From the NCBI RefSeq assembly GCF_018409545.1, contig NZ_AP024563.1, positions 2,564,001 to 2,628,000 of the forward strand: a stretch of 64,000 bases of DNA. The letters are read 5' to 3'. The notes beneath the pieces are model-generated. The model worked only from the letters and a program-made list of their open reading frames with translations, did not search any database and was not told the DNA's origin. Numbering within the stretch: position 1 is the stretch's first letter; each line of letters begins with the position of its first letter. Positions 48,937-58,174 of the stretch are shown here, one piece after another. The position numbers and the translations under genes are program-made. This DNA comes from Allochromatium tepidum (lineage in GTDB: Bacteria > Pseudomonadota > Gammaproteobacteria > Chromatiales > Chromatiaceae).

Positions 48937-51462
48937 TCACATAACATCGAGCCGATCCGGCCGGCCTCCCTGGAGGTGACGCTCCCACATACGCCGATAG
49001 AGTTCTTCGAGCCGGCGGGCGAAGCGCTCGCCGTCGAAGAAGGGCGCGCGCGTCCCGGCCTCGCTCAGGCGTGTCCGCAGTTCCCGGAGACGCGCCGGGT
49101 GGGTGGCCAGATCGAGCGCCAGCGCCTGATAGCGGTCGAGATCCGTGGCGATCAGCTCGCTCAGGCCGCAGGCGGCGAGCAGACTGGAGGCCACGCGCGC
49201 CGCGAAGGTCTCGCCCTGACAGGTCACGAGCGGCACGCCCATCCAGAGCGCGTCCGAGGCCGTGGTGTGGGCATTGACCGGCAGCGTGTCGAGCATGAGA
49301 TCGGCCAGCGGCAGACGCGCCAGATGCTCGGGCTGAGGACGCTTGGGCGCGAAGATCAGCCGTTCGGCGGCGACACCGCGTCGTTCGGCCTCACGCGCCA
49401 GATTGCGCCGGATGGCCTCGGTGCGCGCATAGAGCCAGAGCACCGAGCCGGGGACGGCCTGGAGCAACCGACACCAGCGCTCGAAGACCGCGGGCGTGAT
49501 CTTGTAGGGATCGTTGAAACAGGCGAAGACGAAGGCGTCCTCGGGCAGTCCGGCCTCGGTGCGCGTGGGCCGTGCGCCGACCTGACGCCGGTCGTCGACC
49601 GGGGCATAGGCGTCGGGCAGATAAGCGATGGCTTCGTCATAGGCCGCGACGGACTCGGGCGGAACCACGATCGGGTCGGCGATCAGATAGTCGATGAAGT
49701 CGCTTCCCAGACCGCCCGGAAAGCCGAGCCAGCTCGCCTGGATCGGACTCGGACGCTGGGCCAGGATCTCCAGGCGCGCATGGCGGGTGTAGCCCTTGAG
49801 GTCGACGAGGATGTCGACGCCGTCCTCGCGGATGCGTCGTGCCGCGGCGTCATGGGTCAGCTCACGGATGTCGACGAAGTGCTCGATGGCCGCGCGCAGA
49901 CGCCGGCGCATGGGGCCGCCGTCGTCGTGGCCGGTCGAATAGGCGAAGATCTCGAACTGCTGGCGGTCATGACGCTCGAAGAGCGCGGCGGTGAGATAGG
50001 CGGTGGCGTGCTCCTGGAGGTCGTCGGAGAGATAGCCGATGCGCAGACGCGCCCCGGCCGGCTTGGGCGGAGCCGGCGGCAACGCCTGGGCGCGCGTCGA
50101 CCAGGGTGCATATTCGGCGGCCTGCCGGCGCGCGATGCGCTGCTGATCGAGGGCCGTGAGTCCGGGGATGGCGAGCGCGGCGAATGGCCGGATCACGGCC
50201 TGATCGGATGTCCGGACCCGTTCGACCAGGGTCGCGCAACGTTCGTCGAACCGGCGCCAATCGCAGACATGCAACTGGTTGCGGATCAGCTCGGCGAGCA
50301 GTCGGGGCGGCTGGGGTTCCTCTGACTCGTGGGCGTGCGTCAGGATCTCGACGGCATCCTCGAAACGCCCCAGATCCGACAGCCAGCCGGCCAGCATCAG
50401 GGTGCGCTCGGGGTCGGTCGCCTTGGATTTGAGGGTTTCGGCGGCGAACGCCAGCGGGCCGGTCCGGTCCTCGGCCGGCTCGGTCTCGGGCCGGTCGCGT
50501 TCGAGCAGCTTGTAGGCGGCTTGCAGCAGCGAATAACCGGCGATCAGGAGTTCGGGGTCGAGCCGCAGCGACTGGAGCGCGTATTGGAAGGCGGCCTCCA
50601 ACCGATTGCAGTGCAGTGCGGCATCGGCGGCATTGTTCCAGGTCTCGGCGCGCAACGGGTTCAGACACAGGGATTGCTCGATGGCCCGCTGCGCGCCCTC
50701 GGCATCGCCGAGCCGTGAGCAGGCCACGCCCAGATGGTCCCAGAGCTCGGCGCGGCCGGGGATGAGTTCGACGGCGCGCGCGAGCGACCGGCGTGCCGTC
50801 TCGAAGTCGCGCTGAGCCATGGCGGCCAGACCACGCAGATGATGTGCCTCCCCCCAGGAGGGCTGATCGGCGAGCGCGCGCTCCAGCTCGGCGAGCAGCG
50901 GCTCGAAGCGGCCGGACCGGTAGAGCCGGATCAGACGGGCGAAGGCTTCCTGGAGCCGGGCCTGCACGGCCGAGCCGGTCGGCAGGTTCAGGGGCGCATC
51001 GGGCGGTTCGGCGCCGACCCGGGCCGGTGTCGGGTGTGCCTCGGCTTCATACGCCTCGGGTGCGGGTGCCTCGATCCAGGCGCGCCAGCGTGCCAGGGTC
51101 TCGGGCGGCAGGCCCAGAGATCCGGCCTCGGCCAGCCGCTGTTCAGCCTCGGGCCGGCGTCCGGCGCGGACCAGACTGTAGATCCAGGCGCCGCGCAACA
51201 CGGCTGAGTTGGGCCATTGCAGGGTCGCGCGCGCGAACAGCGGGATCGAACTCAGTCCGCAACCGGCATCGACCAGGGCCACGCCCAGGTTATAGGCGGC
51301 GAGGATGCGCTGTGGCCGCTCGCGCAGGGCGCGCGCATAATCGGCGATGGCGCGCTCCGGATCGCCCTGCAGGTGGGCGTCGAGTCCGGCGGCGAGCGGA
51401 TCGGCCGGTTTCGTGGCGGCTGGAGCGGACTGTGACGACCAGGAGACCGAGTAATTGATCAA
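48937..51462 (-). CDS. TPR / O-GlcNAc transferase-like glycosyltransferase (GT41, SPINDLY type)
   Basis: An 841-residue cytosolic protein. Residues about 20-100 and 150-300 carry TPR repeats (for example AIADYARALRERPQRILAAY and WDHLGVACSRLGDAEGAQRA). Residues about 470-830 are the GT-B catalytic region with RIGYLSDDLQEHATAY, LVDLKGYTRHARLEI and PVNAHTTASDALWMGVPLVT, as in eukaryotic OGT and bacterial GT41. Such enzymes add GlcNAc or related sugars to proteins. The start is TTG at 51462 because a stop codon lies just upstream and no other start fits. A GNAT acetyltransferase follows it; a divergent PIG-L deacetylase starts 15 bases upstream. Confidence 0.88.
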   Translation of the reverse strand: MINYSVSWSSQSAPAATKPADPLAAGLDAHLQGDPERAIADYARALRERPQRILAAYNLGVALVDAGCGLSSIPLFARATLQWPNSAVLRGAWIYSLVRAGRRPEAEQRLAEAGSLGLPPETLARWRAWIEAPAPEAYEAEAHPTPARVGAEPPDAPLNLPTGSAVQARLQEAFARLIRLYRSGRFEPLLAELERALADQPSWGEAHHLRGLAAMAQRDFETARRSLARAVELIPGRAELWDHLGVACSRLGDAEGAQRAIEQSLCLNPLRAETWNNAADAALHCNRLEAAFQYALQSLRLDPELLIAGYSLLQAAYKLLERDRPETEPAEDRTGPLAFAAETLKSKATDPERTLMLAGWLSDLGRFEDAVEILTHAHESEEPQPPRLLAELIRNQLHVCDWRRFDERCATLVERVRTSDQAVIRPFAALAIPGLTALDQQRIARRQAAEYAPWSTRAQALPPAPPKPAGARLRIGYLSDDLQEHATAYLTAALFERHDRQQFEIFAYSTGHDDGGPMRRRLRAAIEHFVDIRELTHDAAARRIREDGVDILVDLKGYTRHARLEILAQRPSPIQASWLGFPGGLGSDFIDYLIADPIVVPPESVAAYDEAIAYLPDAYAPVDDRRQVGARPTRTEAGLPEDAFVFACFNDPYKITPAVFERWCRLLQAVPGSVLWLYARTEAIRRNLAREAERRGVAAERLIFAPKRPQPEHLARLPLADLMLDTLPVNAHTTASDALWMGVPLVTCQGETFAARVASSLLAACGLSELIATDLDRYQALALDLATHPARLRELRTRLSEAGTRAPFFDGERFARRLEELYRRMWERHLQGGRPDRLDVM

Positions 51463-51476
51463 GACGATACCTGACT

Positions 51477-52334
51477 ATGAGCTTGGCTGAACACGAATTC
51501 GTTCCCTATCGCGCCGAGCACTGTCTGGCGCACGGTCGAGTGCTGGTGCTGGCGCCGCATCCCGACGACGAGGTCTTCGGTTGCGGGGGCGCCATTATGC
51601 GACATCTGGCGGCGGGAGACCCAGTGCGGGTCATCGTCGTCACGGATGGCGCGCTGGGCGTGGGGCCGGATCAGCCTGATCCGATCCGGACACGTCGGGA
51701 CGAGACCCGGCGCGCGGCGGCGGTGCTCGGCCATGTCGACCCGGTGTTCTGGGACTGGCCGGATCGGGGACTGAACTATGGCGAGCCGCTGATCGGACAG
51801 ATCCTGGAGGCGATCGCCCACTGGTCGGCGGATCTGGTCTATGCGCCGTCCTGGTGGGAGATCCATCCGGATCATCTGACGCTGGCGCTGGCGAGCGCCG
51901 AGGCGGTGCGGCGCTGTGAGCGTCCGCTCCGGCTCGCCTTCTACGAGGTCGGCTCGCCGCTGTGGCCGAACCGGCTGCTCGACATCACGGATCTGGCCGA
52001 ACGCAAGCGTGCGGCCATGGCCTGTTTCACGACCCAGATGGCGCAGCAGGACTACGACCGCCATGTCGCCGGACTGAACGGCTTTCGCACCTATACCCTC
52101 CCGCCCGAGATCCGCGCCGCCGAAGCCTACCGGCTCCTGAGCCGCGATGAACTGCGCGCGCCGCCCTGGGACCGGATGCGTCCCTCGCCCGAGTGTTCGC
52201 TGAAGGATCTGGTCGAGTCGCTGCGCCGGCCATGCGGCGACTTCGAGGCCCGACTCGCGGCCGGCGAGCACTCGACCTCCCGGCGGATCACGGCCCCGCT
52301 ACGCCGGCTGGTCCGACGTCTGCGCCGAACCTGA
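51477..52334 (+). CDS. PIG-L family deacetylase
   Basis: A 285-residue zinc-dependent LmbE-fold enzyme. The metal and catalytic motif APHPDDE (His28, Asp30, Asp31) is followed by VFGCGGAI, and the third ligand is in the HPDHLTLAL block near residue 140. PIG-L proteins deacetylate GlcNAc groups on glycolipids, cofactors or glycans. It lies divergently 15 bases from the GT41 gene, which suggests that it acts on the same GlcNAc-containing product. Confidence 0.88.
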   Translation: MSLAEHEFVPYRAEHCLAHGRVLVLAPHPDDEVFGCGGAIMRHLAAGDPVRVIVVTDGALGVGPDQPDPIRTRRDETRRAAAVLGHVDPVFWDWPDRGLNYGEPLIGQILEAIAHWSADLVYAPSWWEIHPDHLTLALASAEAVRRCERPLRLAFYEVGSPLWPNRLLDITDLAERKRAAMACFTTQMAQQDYDRHVAGLNGFRTYTLPPEIRAAEAYRLLSRDELRAPPWDRMRPSPECSLKDLVESLRRPCGDFEARLAAGEHSTSRRITAPLRRLVRRLRRT

Positions 52335-52351
52335 ACCACGCGCTCACCCGT

Positions 52352-52783
52352 TTACGACGGCAGCCAGCCTTCGCCGAGGATCTCGGATTCGGCCCAGGGG
52401 CAGACCTCAGGGAAATCGTCGCGACCCGTCTCATCGGCGGCCCGCGCCACCGCATCCGACCAGACATCTTCCCACCAGGCGGCATCGGCGGTCATGGCCT
52501 TCAGGCTCGGTGTCTTCTCCAGACGACGCCGCACGCCGCGTCGCTGCTCCTTGATGGTGCGCACCCAGCTATTGCCGCGCCGCTCGGGTTGAGAGTGCCA
52601 CTTCAGCAGATGCATCAGCAGGATCGCCATGCGATTGGCGAGCTCGCGCTGTTCACTCTTGCCCACGTCCTCGATCTCCTCGGCGATGTGCTCCAGGTCG
52701 AGCAGGTCGAACCGTCCGGCACGGATCAAGCGCGCCTGCTCGTTCGCCCAGGCCACGATGTCGGTGTCGTAACAGGCCGTCAT
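52352..52783 (-). CDS. DUF29 family protein
   Basis: A 143-residue soluble helical protein with the DUF29 pattern YDTDIVAWANEQARLIRAGR, LDLEHIAEEIEDVGKSE and LLMHLLKWHSQPERR. DUF29 proteins are frequent, often multicopy, in phototrophic proteobacteria and cyanobacteria; their role is unknown. The gene converges on the PIG-L gene with a 17-base gap, and the next leftward gene upstream ends 10 bases before its start. Confidence 0.85.
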   Translation of the reverse strand: MTACYDTDIVAWANEQARLIRAGRFDLLDLEHIAEEIEDVGKSEQRELANRMAILLMHLLKWHSQPERRGNSWVRTIKEQRRGVRRRLEKTPSLKAMTADAAWWEDVWSDAVARAADETGRDDFPEVCPWAESEILGEGWLPS

Positions 52784-52793
52784 GCGTGAAGCC

Positions 52794-53834
52794 TCACGAC
52801 CGGAAGATATCGCGATAGGCGGTATAGACCGCGATGGTCAGCACGGGCAAGAGCACGAGCCAGCCCAACAAGAAGGGGATCGCGCCGACGAAGAGCAGGA
52901 CGAACGCGATCAGCCCGAAGACCAGGAACGGCAGGATGTTCCTCAGACAGCCCATGAAGCTGAGCTTGAAGGCCTGCATGACGGGCACGGCGTCCAGGGC
53001 CACGAGCGCCGGGGCGAAGAACATGGCCATGGCCAGCGGAATACCGAGCAGCAGCGCGATCAGGACCGGCAGCATGCCGGCGGCCATGGCCTCGAATTGC
53101 TCGGGCTTCATGGTCGGGCTTGGGGTCATCATCCCCGAACTCCCCACCATGAGGATGAAGGGCAGAGCGATCACCAAACCGATGAGCAGGGCCAGTACCA
53201 GATAGACGACACCGACGAGCGCCAGCGGACCCGGTCGCACCGAGAATCCGGCGAAGAGCCGGCCGACGCCGAACCCCTCGCCGCGATCCTGAGCCTGGGC
53301 GCCGAGCATGAGTCCGGCGGTGAACATGGGACCGAGAACGGCCGTCGCCAGTCCGCCGATCAGCGGCACCAGACTGACCACGATGATGATCAGATAGAAC
53401 AGCAGCAGGGCGCCGATCCAGGCCCAGGGCGCCTGCTTGAACAGCCCCCAGGCGTCCTGGATCCAGCCCCAGCCCCGACCGGCCTCGACCGCGTTCGGCT
53501 CGCCGAGTCGATCCGAGGCGGCGTCGAGATCGATCGGTGACGACGCCCTGGAGTCCGATGCCGCCGGCTTGTCCAGCGACGGACCGGATGCACCCGACTG
53601 CGCCTCGATATCGACCTCCAGCCCCACCGAGGCCAGCGCCTCCCGATAACGCTCGGCCTTGGCGGCAGTCAAATCATGCTTGATGACCCGTCCGCTGCCG
53701 TTCATGACCAGCTCGCGCGCTTCCTGCTCGCTCATGTTGAACTTGCGTGCGAGCTGCTCCACGACCTCGTGATGACTGTGGCCCAGCGACAGCCGTCCCG
53801 AATAGACGATGCGATAGCGAGTGTCCACCTGCAT
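52794..53834 (-). CDS. BPSS1780-like membrane protein
   Basis: A 346-residue protein. Residues about 1-75 form a soluble domain of alpha/beta type (EQLARKFNMSEQEARELVMN), then a Ser/Asp linker, then about six hydrophobic segments in residues 125-346 with the FKQAPWAWIGALLLFYLIII and FSVRPGPLALVGVVYLVLAL blocks typical of BPSS1780 proteins. Function unknown. An ATG with GGGGG 6 bases upstream gives the start. It probably is co-transcribed with the DUF29 gene 10 bases downstream. Confidence 0.75.
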   Translation of the reverse strand: MQVDTRYRIVYSGRLSLGHSHHEVVEQLARKFNMSEQEARELVMNGSGRVIKHDLTAAKAERYREALASVGLEVDIEAQSGASGPSLDKPAASDSRASSPIDLDAASDRLGEPNAVEAGRGWGWIQDAWGLFKQAPWAWIGALLLFYLIIIVVSLVPLIGGLATAVLGPMFTAGLMLGAQAQDRGEGFGVGRLFAGFSVRPGPLALVGVVYLVLALLIGLVIALPFILMVGSSGMMTPSPTMKPEQFEAMAAGMLPVLIALLLGIPLAMAMFFAPALVALDAVPVMQAFKLSFMGCLRNILPFLVFGLIAFVLLFVGAIPFLLGWLVLLPVLTIAVYTAYRDIFRS

Positions 53835-53858
53835 ACCCCCAATGTTGCGTTGTGACCG

Positions 53859-55835
53859 TTAGACCAGACAGCGTTTCAACCAGTCCAGCACGCCCGGCTC
53901 GGCGGCCCAGACGTCGCGCATGGCCTCGCGATACAGCCAGGCCTGATCCTCGCCGCCGAGGGTGACGCCGAGCGGATCGAGGCGCGGCTGCTTGATGCGT
54001 TTGCGCGTCAGATAGCGCGGGATGCGCGGCAGGCGGCGGATGGCGGTCTTGAGCACGGTGCGCGCCCGCTCTTCGCGTCCGAGCCGATAGAGCGCCAGCA
54101 CCTCGCCATAGGCCAGGTCGGCGAGCAGGTCGTCCGGGAAGCGCCGCGCCAGGGCCAGGGCACGCTCGTCCTCACCGTCGCGCAGATAGAGGTTCATCAG
54201 CTCGGCGCGCGCGCCGTGGTTGTCCTGGGGGTTGAGACGCAGCAGGGTCTCGAGCGTGCGCCGCGCCTCCTCGGAGTGTCCTTCCTGGGCCTGCGCCAGA
54301 TAGCGCCGGAACAGCAGCCGCAATGCCGGACGGTTGGCCTCGATCGACCAGGGCAGTTGTCGGCCCGAGTCCGGCGGCAACACCCGCTCCAGGATCGACC
54401 AGGCACGATCGAGCACGGGTGTCAGCAACGCATGGGCGATCCAGGGCAGCGCACTCTCGGGATGGACATAGAGCGCCGTGGCCAGATCGTCGAGCACGTC
54501 CAGACTGTCGGCCAGCTCGGGATGACCGAGCAGATGGTCCAGCCAGCCCGGTTCGGACCAGACATCGAGTTCTTCGCTCAGGGTCAGATGGATCGAGCGC
54601 GGCTTGCCGCCCGGATAGAGCCGGTGCCAGAGCGCCTCGGACGATCCGACCTCGACCGGGGCGCGCAACCCGACCGGACGGCCGGACTCGATCCAGGACT
54701 CGGGCATAGTGCCGTCGTCGGCGACGTCCGGCGTCTTGCGTGCCTCCAGCCCCTCGAAGAGTTCGAGTTGCGTGGTGCGCGTCGGCATCGCCGGTCGGGC
54801 GCGTCGGCGTCGATTGACCAGTGCATAGTCGGGCAGTGGGCGGGCCATGGCGACCGCGACCCAATCGTGCAGATCCACCAGTGCCGGGTCGAGCACGTCG
54901 GACTGGGTGTTGACCATGGCCTCCTGCGGGTCGACGATGACCTGCTCCAGGAACTCCATGAAGCTCTCGGATTCGAGACCTCGCCGCTTGAACCGATGGC
55001 GCCAGAAGCGCGCCCGCTCACGCGCCTGGGCGTCCTTGTGCTGGGCCACCAGCAGGGTGATCTCGAGCAGGGCCGTGCCCGGACTGTCCGGGTCGCTGCG
55101 AAGCGCGGCGGTGAAGGCGTCCTGGGCCAGGGCGTAGTCGCCCGCGTCGATGTGCATGGTGCCGAGCCGCTGCCAGGCCGCCGACTGGAGCGCACGACCG
55201 CCCTCCCGGCAGACGCGCTGGAGCAGTGCCAGCTTCTTGCGCCGGTGGTCGAGTCGGTCGTAGGCGTCGCAGAGCAGATCCAGCGCCGGTTCGTAACGCC
55301 CGTCGAGCGACTCCAGCGCTCCGGCGAACAGCGGTTCCAGCAGGGCCACCACCCGTCCGGGCCGGTCCTCGTCGAGCCAGCGGTCGGCGATGCGCGCCAG
55401 CAGCGGCTCGGGGACGACCCCGCTGGCCAGGGCCGCGCGCACCCCGTCCTCGGACAGCAGCTCGATGACGATGTCCCACACCAGCTCGGTCGAGAGGTGC
55501 GGCAGCTCGTCGAGATTGCCGCAGCACTGGCCATACGCAAAGCCGGAGCCGCAGAGGCAGGGATCCTCGGGCGCCGGCTGGGGCAGCGGACGCGGCCGGA
55601 AGGCATTGGACGGTTGGGGCGTGGCGTCCCAGATGAGGGTGGCGAGCATCCGGGTCAGGCGCGCGATCTCGGCGGGATCGAGGCTGGAATCCCACAACCC
55701 CAGGGTCTCGGGGATGTAGTCCTCCGCCCAGTCGATATAGTCGCGCGGGTCGGGATGCTCCAGGATGTGTCGAACGGACTCCACGATGACTCGTTCGAAA
55801 CGTTCGGCATCAGCCGCATCGTGCTGGACCAGCAT
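53859..55835 (-). CDS. SEC-C metal-binding / TPR-like protein
   Basis: A 658-residue cytosolic protein. A SEC-C zinc-binding motif (DPCLCGSGFAYGQCCG, Cys93, Cys95, Cys104, Cys105) follows a 90-residue helical N-terminal region. The rest is a long series of helical TPR-like repeats (for example LGTMHIDAGDYALAQDAFTA). SEC-C modules bind zinc and often proteins or nucleic acids. The start ATG at 55835 has GGAGGAG upstream; an in-frame GTG at 55850 lies inside that ribosome site. Function not assignable; it may be an adaptor. Confidence 0.78.
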   Translation of the reverse strand: MLVQHDAADAERFERVIVESVRHILEHPDPRDYIDWAEDYIPETLGLWDSSLDPAEIARLTRMLATLIWDATPQPSNAFRPRPLPQPAPEDPCLCGSGFAYGQCCGNLDELPHLSTELVWDIVIELLSEDGVRAALASGVVPEPLLARIADRWLDEDRPGRVVALLEPLFAGALESLDGRYEPALDLLCDAYDRLDHRRKKLALLQRVCREGGRALQSAAWQRLGTMHIDAGDYALAQDAFTAALRSDPDSPGTALLEITLLVAQHKDAQARERARFWRHRFKRRGLESESFMEFLEQVIVDPQEAMVNTQSDVLDPALVDLHDWVAVAMARPLPDYALVNRRRRARPAMPTRTTQLELFEGLEARKTPDVADDGTMPESWIESGRPVGLRAPVEVGSSEALWHRLYPGGKPRSIHLTLSEELDVWSEPGWLDHLLGHPELADSLDVLDDLATALYVHPESALPWIAHALLTPVLDRAWSILERVLPPDSGRQLPWSIEANRPALRLLFRRYLAQAQEGHSEEARRTLETLLRLNPQDNHGARAELMNLYLRDGEDERALALARRFPDDLLADLAYGEVLALYRLGREERARTVLKTAIRRLPRIPRYLTRKRIKQPRLDPLGVTLGGEDQAWLYREAMRDVWAAEPGVLDWLKRCLV

Positions 55836-55918
55836 GACACACTCCTCCACTCAGCAGTGAGGTGGTCATTCTAAACCGCCTGCGGTCCGAGTAGGCATGT
55901 TTTGATAGGGTGCCCAAA

Positions 55919-55941
55919 CAGGGTACGCCAGGCGTACCCTG
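55919..55941 (-). terminator. Hairpin after the osmC-like gene
   Basis: An 11-bp stem (CAGGGTACGCC with GGCGTACCCTG, 55919-55941) around a single A lies 6 bases past the OsmC stop. In the leftward direction it is followed by TTTGGG. The stem is strong but the T-run short, so it is a moderate terminator candidate. Confidence 0.5.
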
Positions 55942-55947
55942 CCGGCC

Positions 55948-56409
55948 TCAGGACGAGGTATGCAGGATCTCGCCCGTCTCGTCCTCGACCGTCACCCGCA
56001 TCGGAATGCCCTGACGGATGCTGGCCGAGACCACGCAGAAGTCCTCGAACAGATCCTTGCAGCGGGCGAAGCGCGCCGACTGCGTGACCGCTTCGCTGAC
56101 GATCAGCCGGATCTCCATGGAACCGATGCGCAGCCGCTTGCGCTCGTTGCGGACCATGATGCAGGTGGCCTCGGCGCGCAGACAATTCTCGGGCGGTTCT
56201 TCCTTGAAGACGCAGTAGAGCAGGCTGGCGCTCAGACAGTTGGCGGCGGCGGCGGCGAGCATGCGCGAGGCATTCGGCCCCTGCTGTTCGCCGAGCGGCG
56301 GCGGCTCGTCCATGAGGACGTCCGGCGCGCGCTTCCAGTCGAAGGCGACGTTGATCAGGAAGCCTTCCTGCTGCTGGAGATGGATGGTGAAACGGCCTTC
56401 CTCGGACAT
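55948..56409 (-). CDS. OsmC family protein
   Basis: A 153-residue OsmC/Ohr-fold protein (QEGFLINVAFDWKRAPDVLM, then RMLAAAAANCLSASLLYCVF). The Cys in AAANCLSASL matches the central-helix cysteine; a second Cys in LFEDFCVVSASIRQGIP could complete a redox pair as in peroxide-reducing members. It is 24 bases from the DJ-1/PfpI gene on the same strand, so the two may form a stress-related operon. Confidence 0.82.
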   Translation of the reverse strand: MSEEGRFTIHLQQQEGFLINVAFDWKRAPDVLMDEPPPLGEQQGPNASRMLAAAAANCLSASLLYCVFKEEPPENCLRAEATCIMVRNERKRLRIGSMEIRLIVSEAVTQSARFARCKDLFEDFCVVSASIRQGIPMRVTVEDETGEILHTSS

Positions 56410-56433
56410 GAGAGGTTCCTCGACGATCGGGGT

Positions 56434-57021
56434 TCAGGGTTCGATGCGGCTGCCCAGGACTTCCAGGAACTTGCGCATCCATTCCGGATGGGCGGGCCAG
56501 GCCGGAGCCGTGACCAGCTTGCCGTCGACATAGGCGTTGGAGACGGTCTCGTTGACTTCGCACCAGGTGCCGCCGGCACGCTCCAGCTCGGGCCGCACGG
56601 CCGGATAGGCGGTGCACCGGCGCCCATCGAGCACGCCGGCGGCGGCCAGGATCTGCTGACCGTGACAGACCGAGGCGATCGGCTTGTCCCCGGCGGCGAA
56701 GTGACGCACGATCTCGATGACGCGCGGATTGAGGCGCAGGTATTCGGGGGCGCGCCCGCCGGGGATCACCAGGGCGTCGTACTTGGCCGGATCCACGGTG
56801 GCGAAGTCGGCATTGATGGCGAAGTTGTGACCGGGCTTCTCGCTGTAGGTCTGGTCGCCCTCGAAGTCATGGATGGCGGTGCGCACGTGCTCGCCCGGCT
56901 GCTTGCCCGGACAGACGGCGTGGACCTTGTGCCCGACCATCTGTAGCATCTGGAAGGGCACCATCGCCTCATAGTCCTCGACATAGTCCCCGACCAGCAT
57001 CAGTATCTTTTTGATCGCCAT
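56434..57021 (-). CDS. DJ-1/PfpI family protein
   Basis: A 195-residue class I amidotransferase-like protein. The nucleophile elbow is [14 protein letters not shown] (Cys119, His120), and the family's conserved acidic residue is Glu15 in [10 protein letters not shown]. Members act as proteases, glyoxalases or deglycases in stress response. The N-terminus [10 protein letters not shown] fits; GGAGGAGG lies upstream of ATG 57021, so an upstream open extension to 57063 was rejected. It precedes the OsmC gene in one unit. Confidence 0.85.
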   Translation of the reverse strand: MAIKKILMLVGDYVEDYEAMVPFQMLQMVGHKVHAVCPGKQPGEHVRTAIHDFEGDQTYSEKPGHNFAINADFATVDPAKYDALVIPGGRAPEYLRLNPRVIEIVRHFAAGDKPIASVCHGQQILAAAGVLDGRRCTAYPAVRPELERAGGTWCEVNETVSNAYVDGKLVTAPAWPAHPEWMRKFLEVLGSRIEP

Positions 57022-57140
57022 GAGCGCTGTCCTCCTCCGGATCGCTGTGATTGGAAAGTTCAAACTATAGCATTGAGGATCGTCGCGACGCGCGTTCGCC
57101 GGCGATCCCGTCCAGCCTCGACACAGGAGACTTCAGCCCC

Positions 57141-58169
57141 ATGTTCGTCACCCCGCCCTGGCCGCTCGCCCGTGCCCTGCTGTTCAAACTCGATCCGGAG
57201 CAGGCCCACAATCTCACGCTCGGACTGCTGGCGCGCTGGTCGGCGCTCTTCGACGGGCGGCTCGGCGTGATGGATATCGCGCGGCGTCCGGCGCTAGCGC
57301 GCGAGGTGATGGGTCTGCATTTTCCCAACCCCATCGGTCTGGCCGCCGGGCTGGACAAGCAGGGCGAGGCGGTGCCGGCCTGGCAGGCGCTCGGTTTCGG
57401 CTTCGTCGAGGTCGGGACCGTGACCGCCCTGCCCCAGCCGGGCAATCCGCGCCCGCGTCTGTTCCGCCTCGCAGCCGACGAGGCGCTGGTCAACCGCATG
57501 GGGTTCAACAACGGCGGCGCCGAGGCGATGGCGCGGCGGCTTGGGCGCCTGCGCGCGCGTGGACTGCCCGAGATCCCGCTCGGGGTGAATCTGGGCAAGT
57601 CCAAGGTGACACCGGCGGAGCGGGCGGCTGAGGACTATCGGCAGAGCTTCGAGCGCTTGGGCGAGCTGGCCGACTATGTGGTCGTGAACATCTCCAGCCC
57701 GAACACGCCGGGGTTGCGCGATCTGCAACGGGTCGATGAGGTCGCGCGGATTCTGGAGGCGATCCAGGGGCCGAACCAGCGCCTGAGTCGTCCGCGTCCG
57801 CTGTTGGTCAAGCTGGCCCCGGATCTGGCCGACGCCGAGGCCATCGAGTGCGCGCGTGCGGCGCTCGAAGCCGGAGCAACCGGGCTGATCTTCACCAACA
57901 CCACCATTCGCTTCGAGGGTCTCAGGAGTTCGACCGAGGGAATGAGCGGCGGACTCTCGGGCCGACCGCTGCTGTCGCGCTCGACCGAGCTGCTGGGCAA
58001 GGTGCGTGCGGCGCTCGGTCCCGAGCCGGTCATCATCGGCGTCGGCGGCATCCTCGACCCCGAGGGCGCGCGCGCCAAGCTCGCGGCCGGCGCCGATCTG
58101 ATCCAGGTCTATACCGGTCTCATCTATCGCGGTCCCGGATTCGTGCGCGAGCTGCTGCGCGGACTCTGA
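57141..58169 (+). CDS. pyrD: Dihydroorotate dehydrogenase (quinone), class 2
   Basis: A 342-residue FMN enzyme of pyrimidine synthesis that oxidises dihydroorotate to orotate with quinone as acceptor. Class 2 features are the N-terminal membrane-associating helix (WPLARALLFKLDPEQAHNLT), GLAAGLDKQGEAVPAWQALG, and the serine-bearing loop VVNISSPNTPGLRDLQ. FMN-binding VIIGVGGI and GADLIQVYTGLIYRGPG are near the C-terminus. CAGGAG precedes ATG 57141. The asparagine synthase gene starts 6 bases after its stop. Confidence 0.95.
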   Translation: MFVTPPWPLARALLFKLDPEQAHNLTLGLLARWSALFDGRLGVMDIARRPALAREVMGLHFPNPIGLAAGLDKQGEAVPAWQALGFGFVEVGTVTALPQPGNPRPRLFRLAADEALVNRMGFNNGGAEAMARRLGRLRARGLPEIPLGVNLGKSKVTPAERAAEDYRQSFERLGELADYVVVNISSPNTPGLRDLQRVDEVARILEAIQGPNQRLSRPRPLLVKLAPDLADAEAIECARAALEAGATGLIFTNTTIRFEGLRSSTEGMSGGLSGRPLLSRSTELLGKVRAALGPEPVIIGVGGILDPEGARAKLAAGADLIQVYTGLIYRGPGFVRELLRGL

Positions 58170-58174
58170 GCGCG

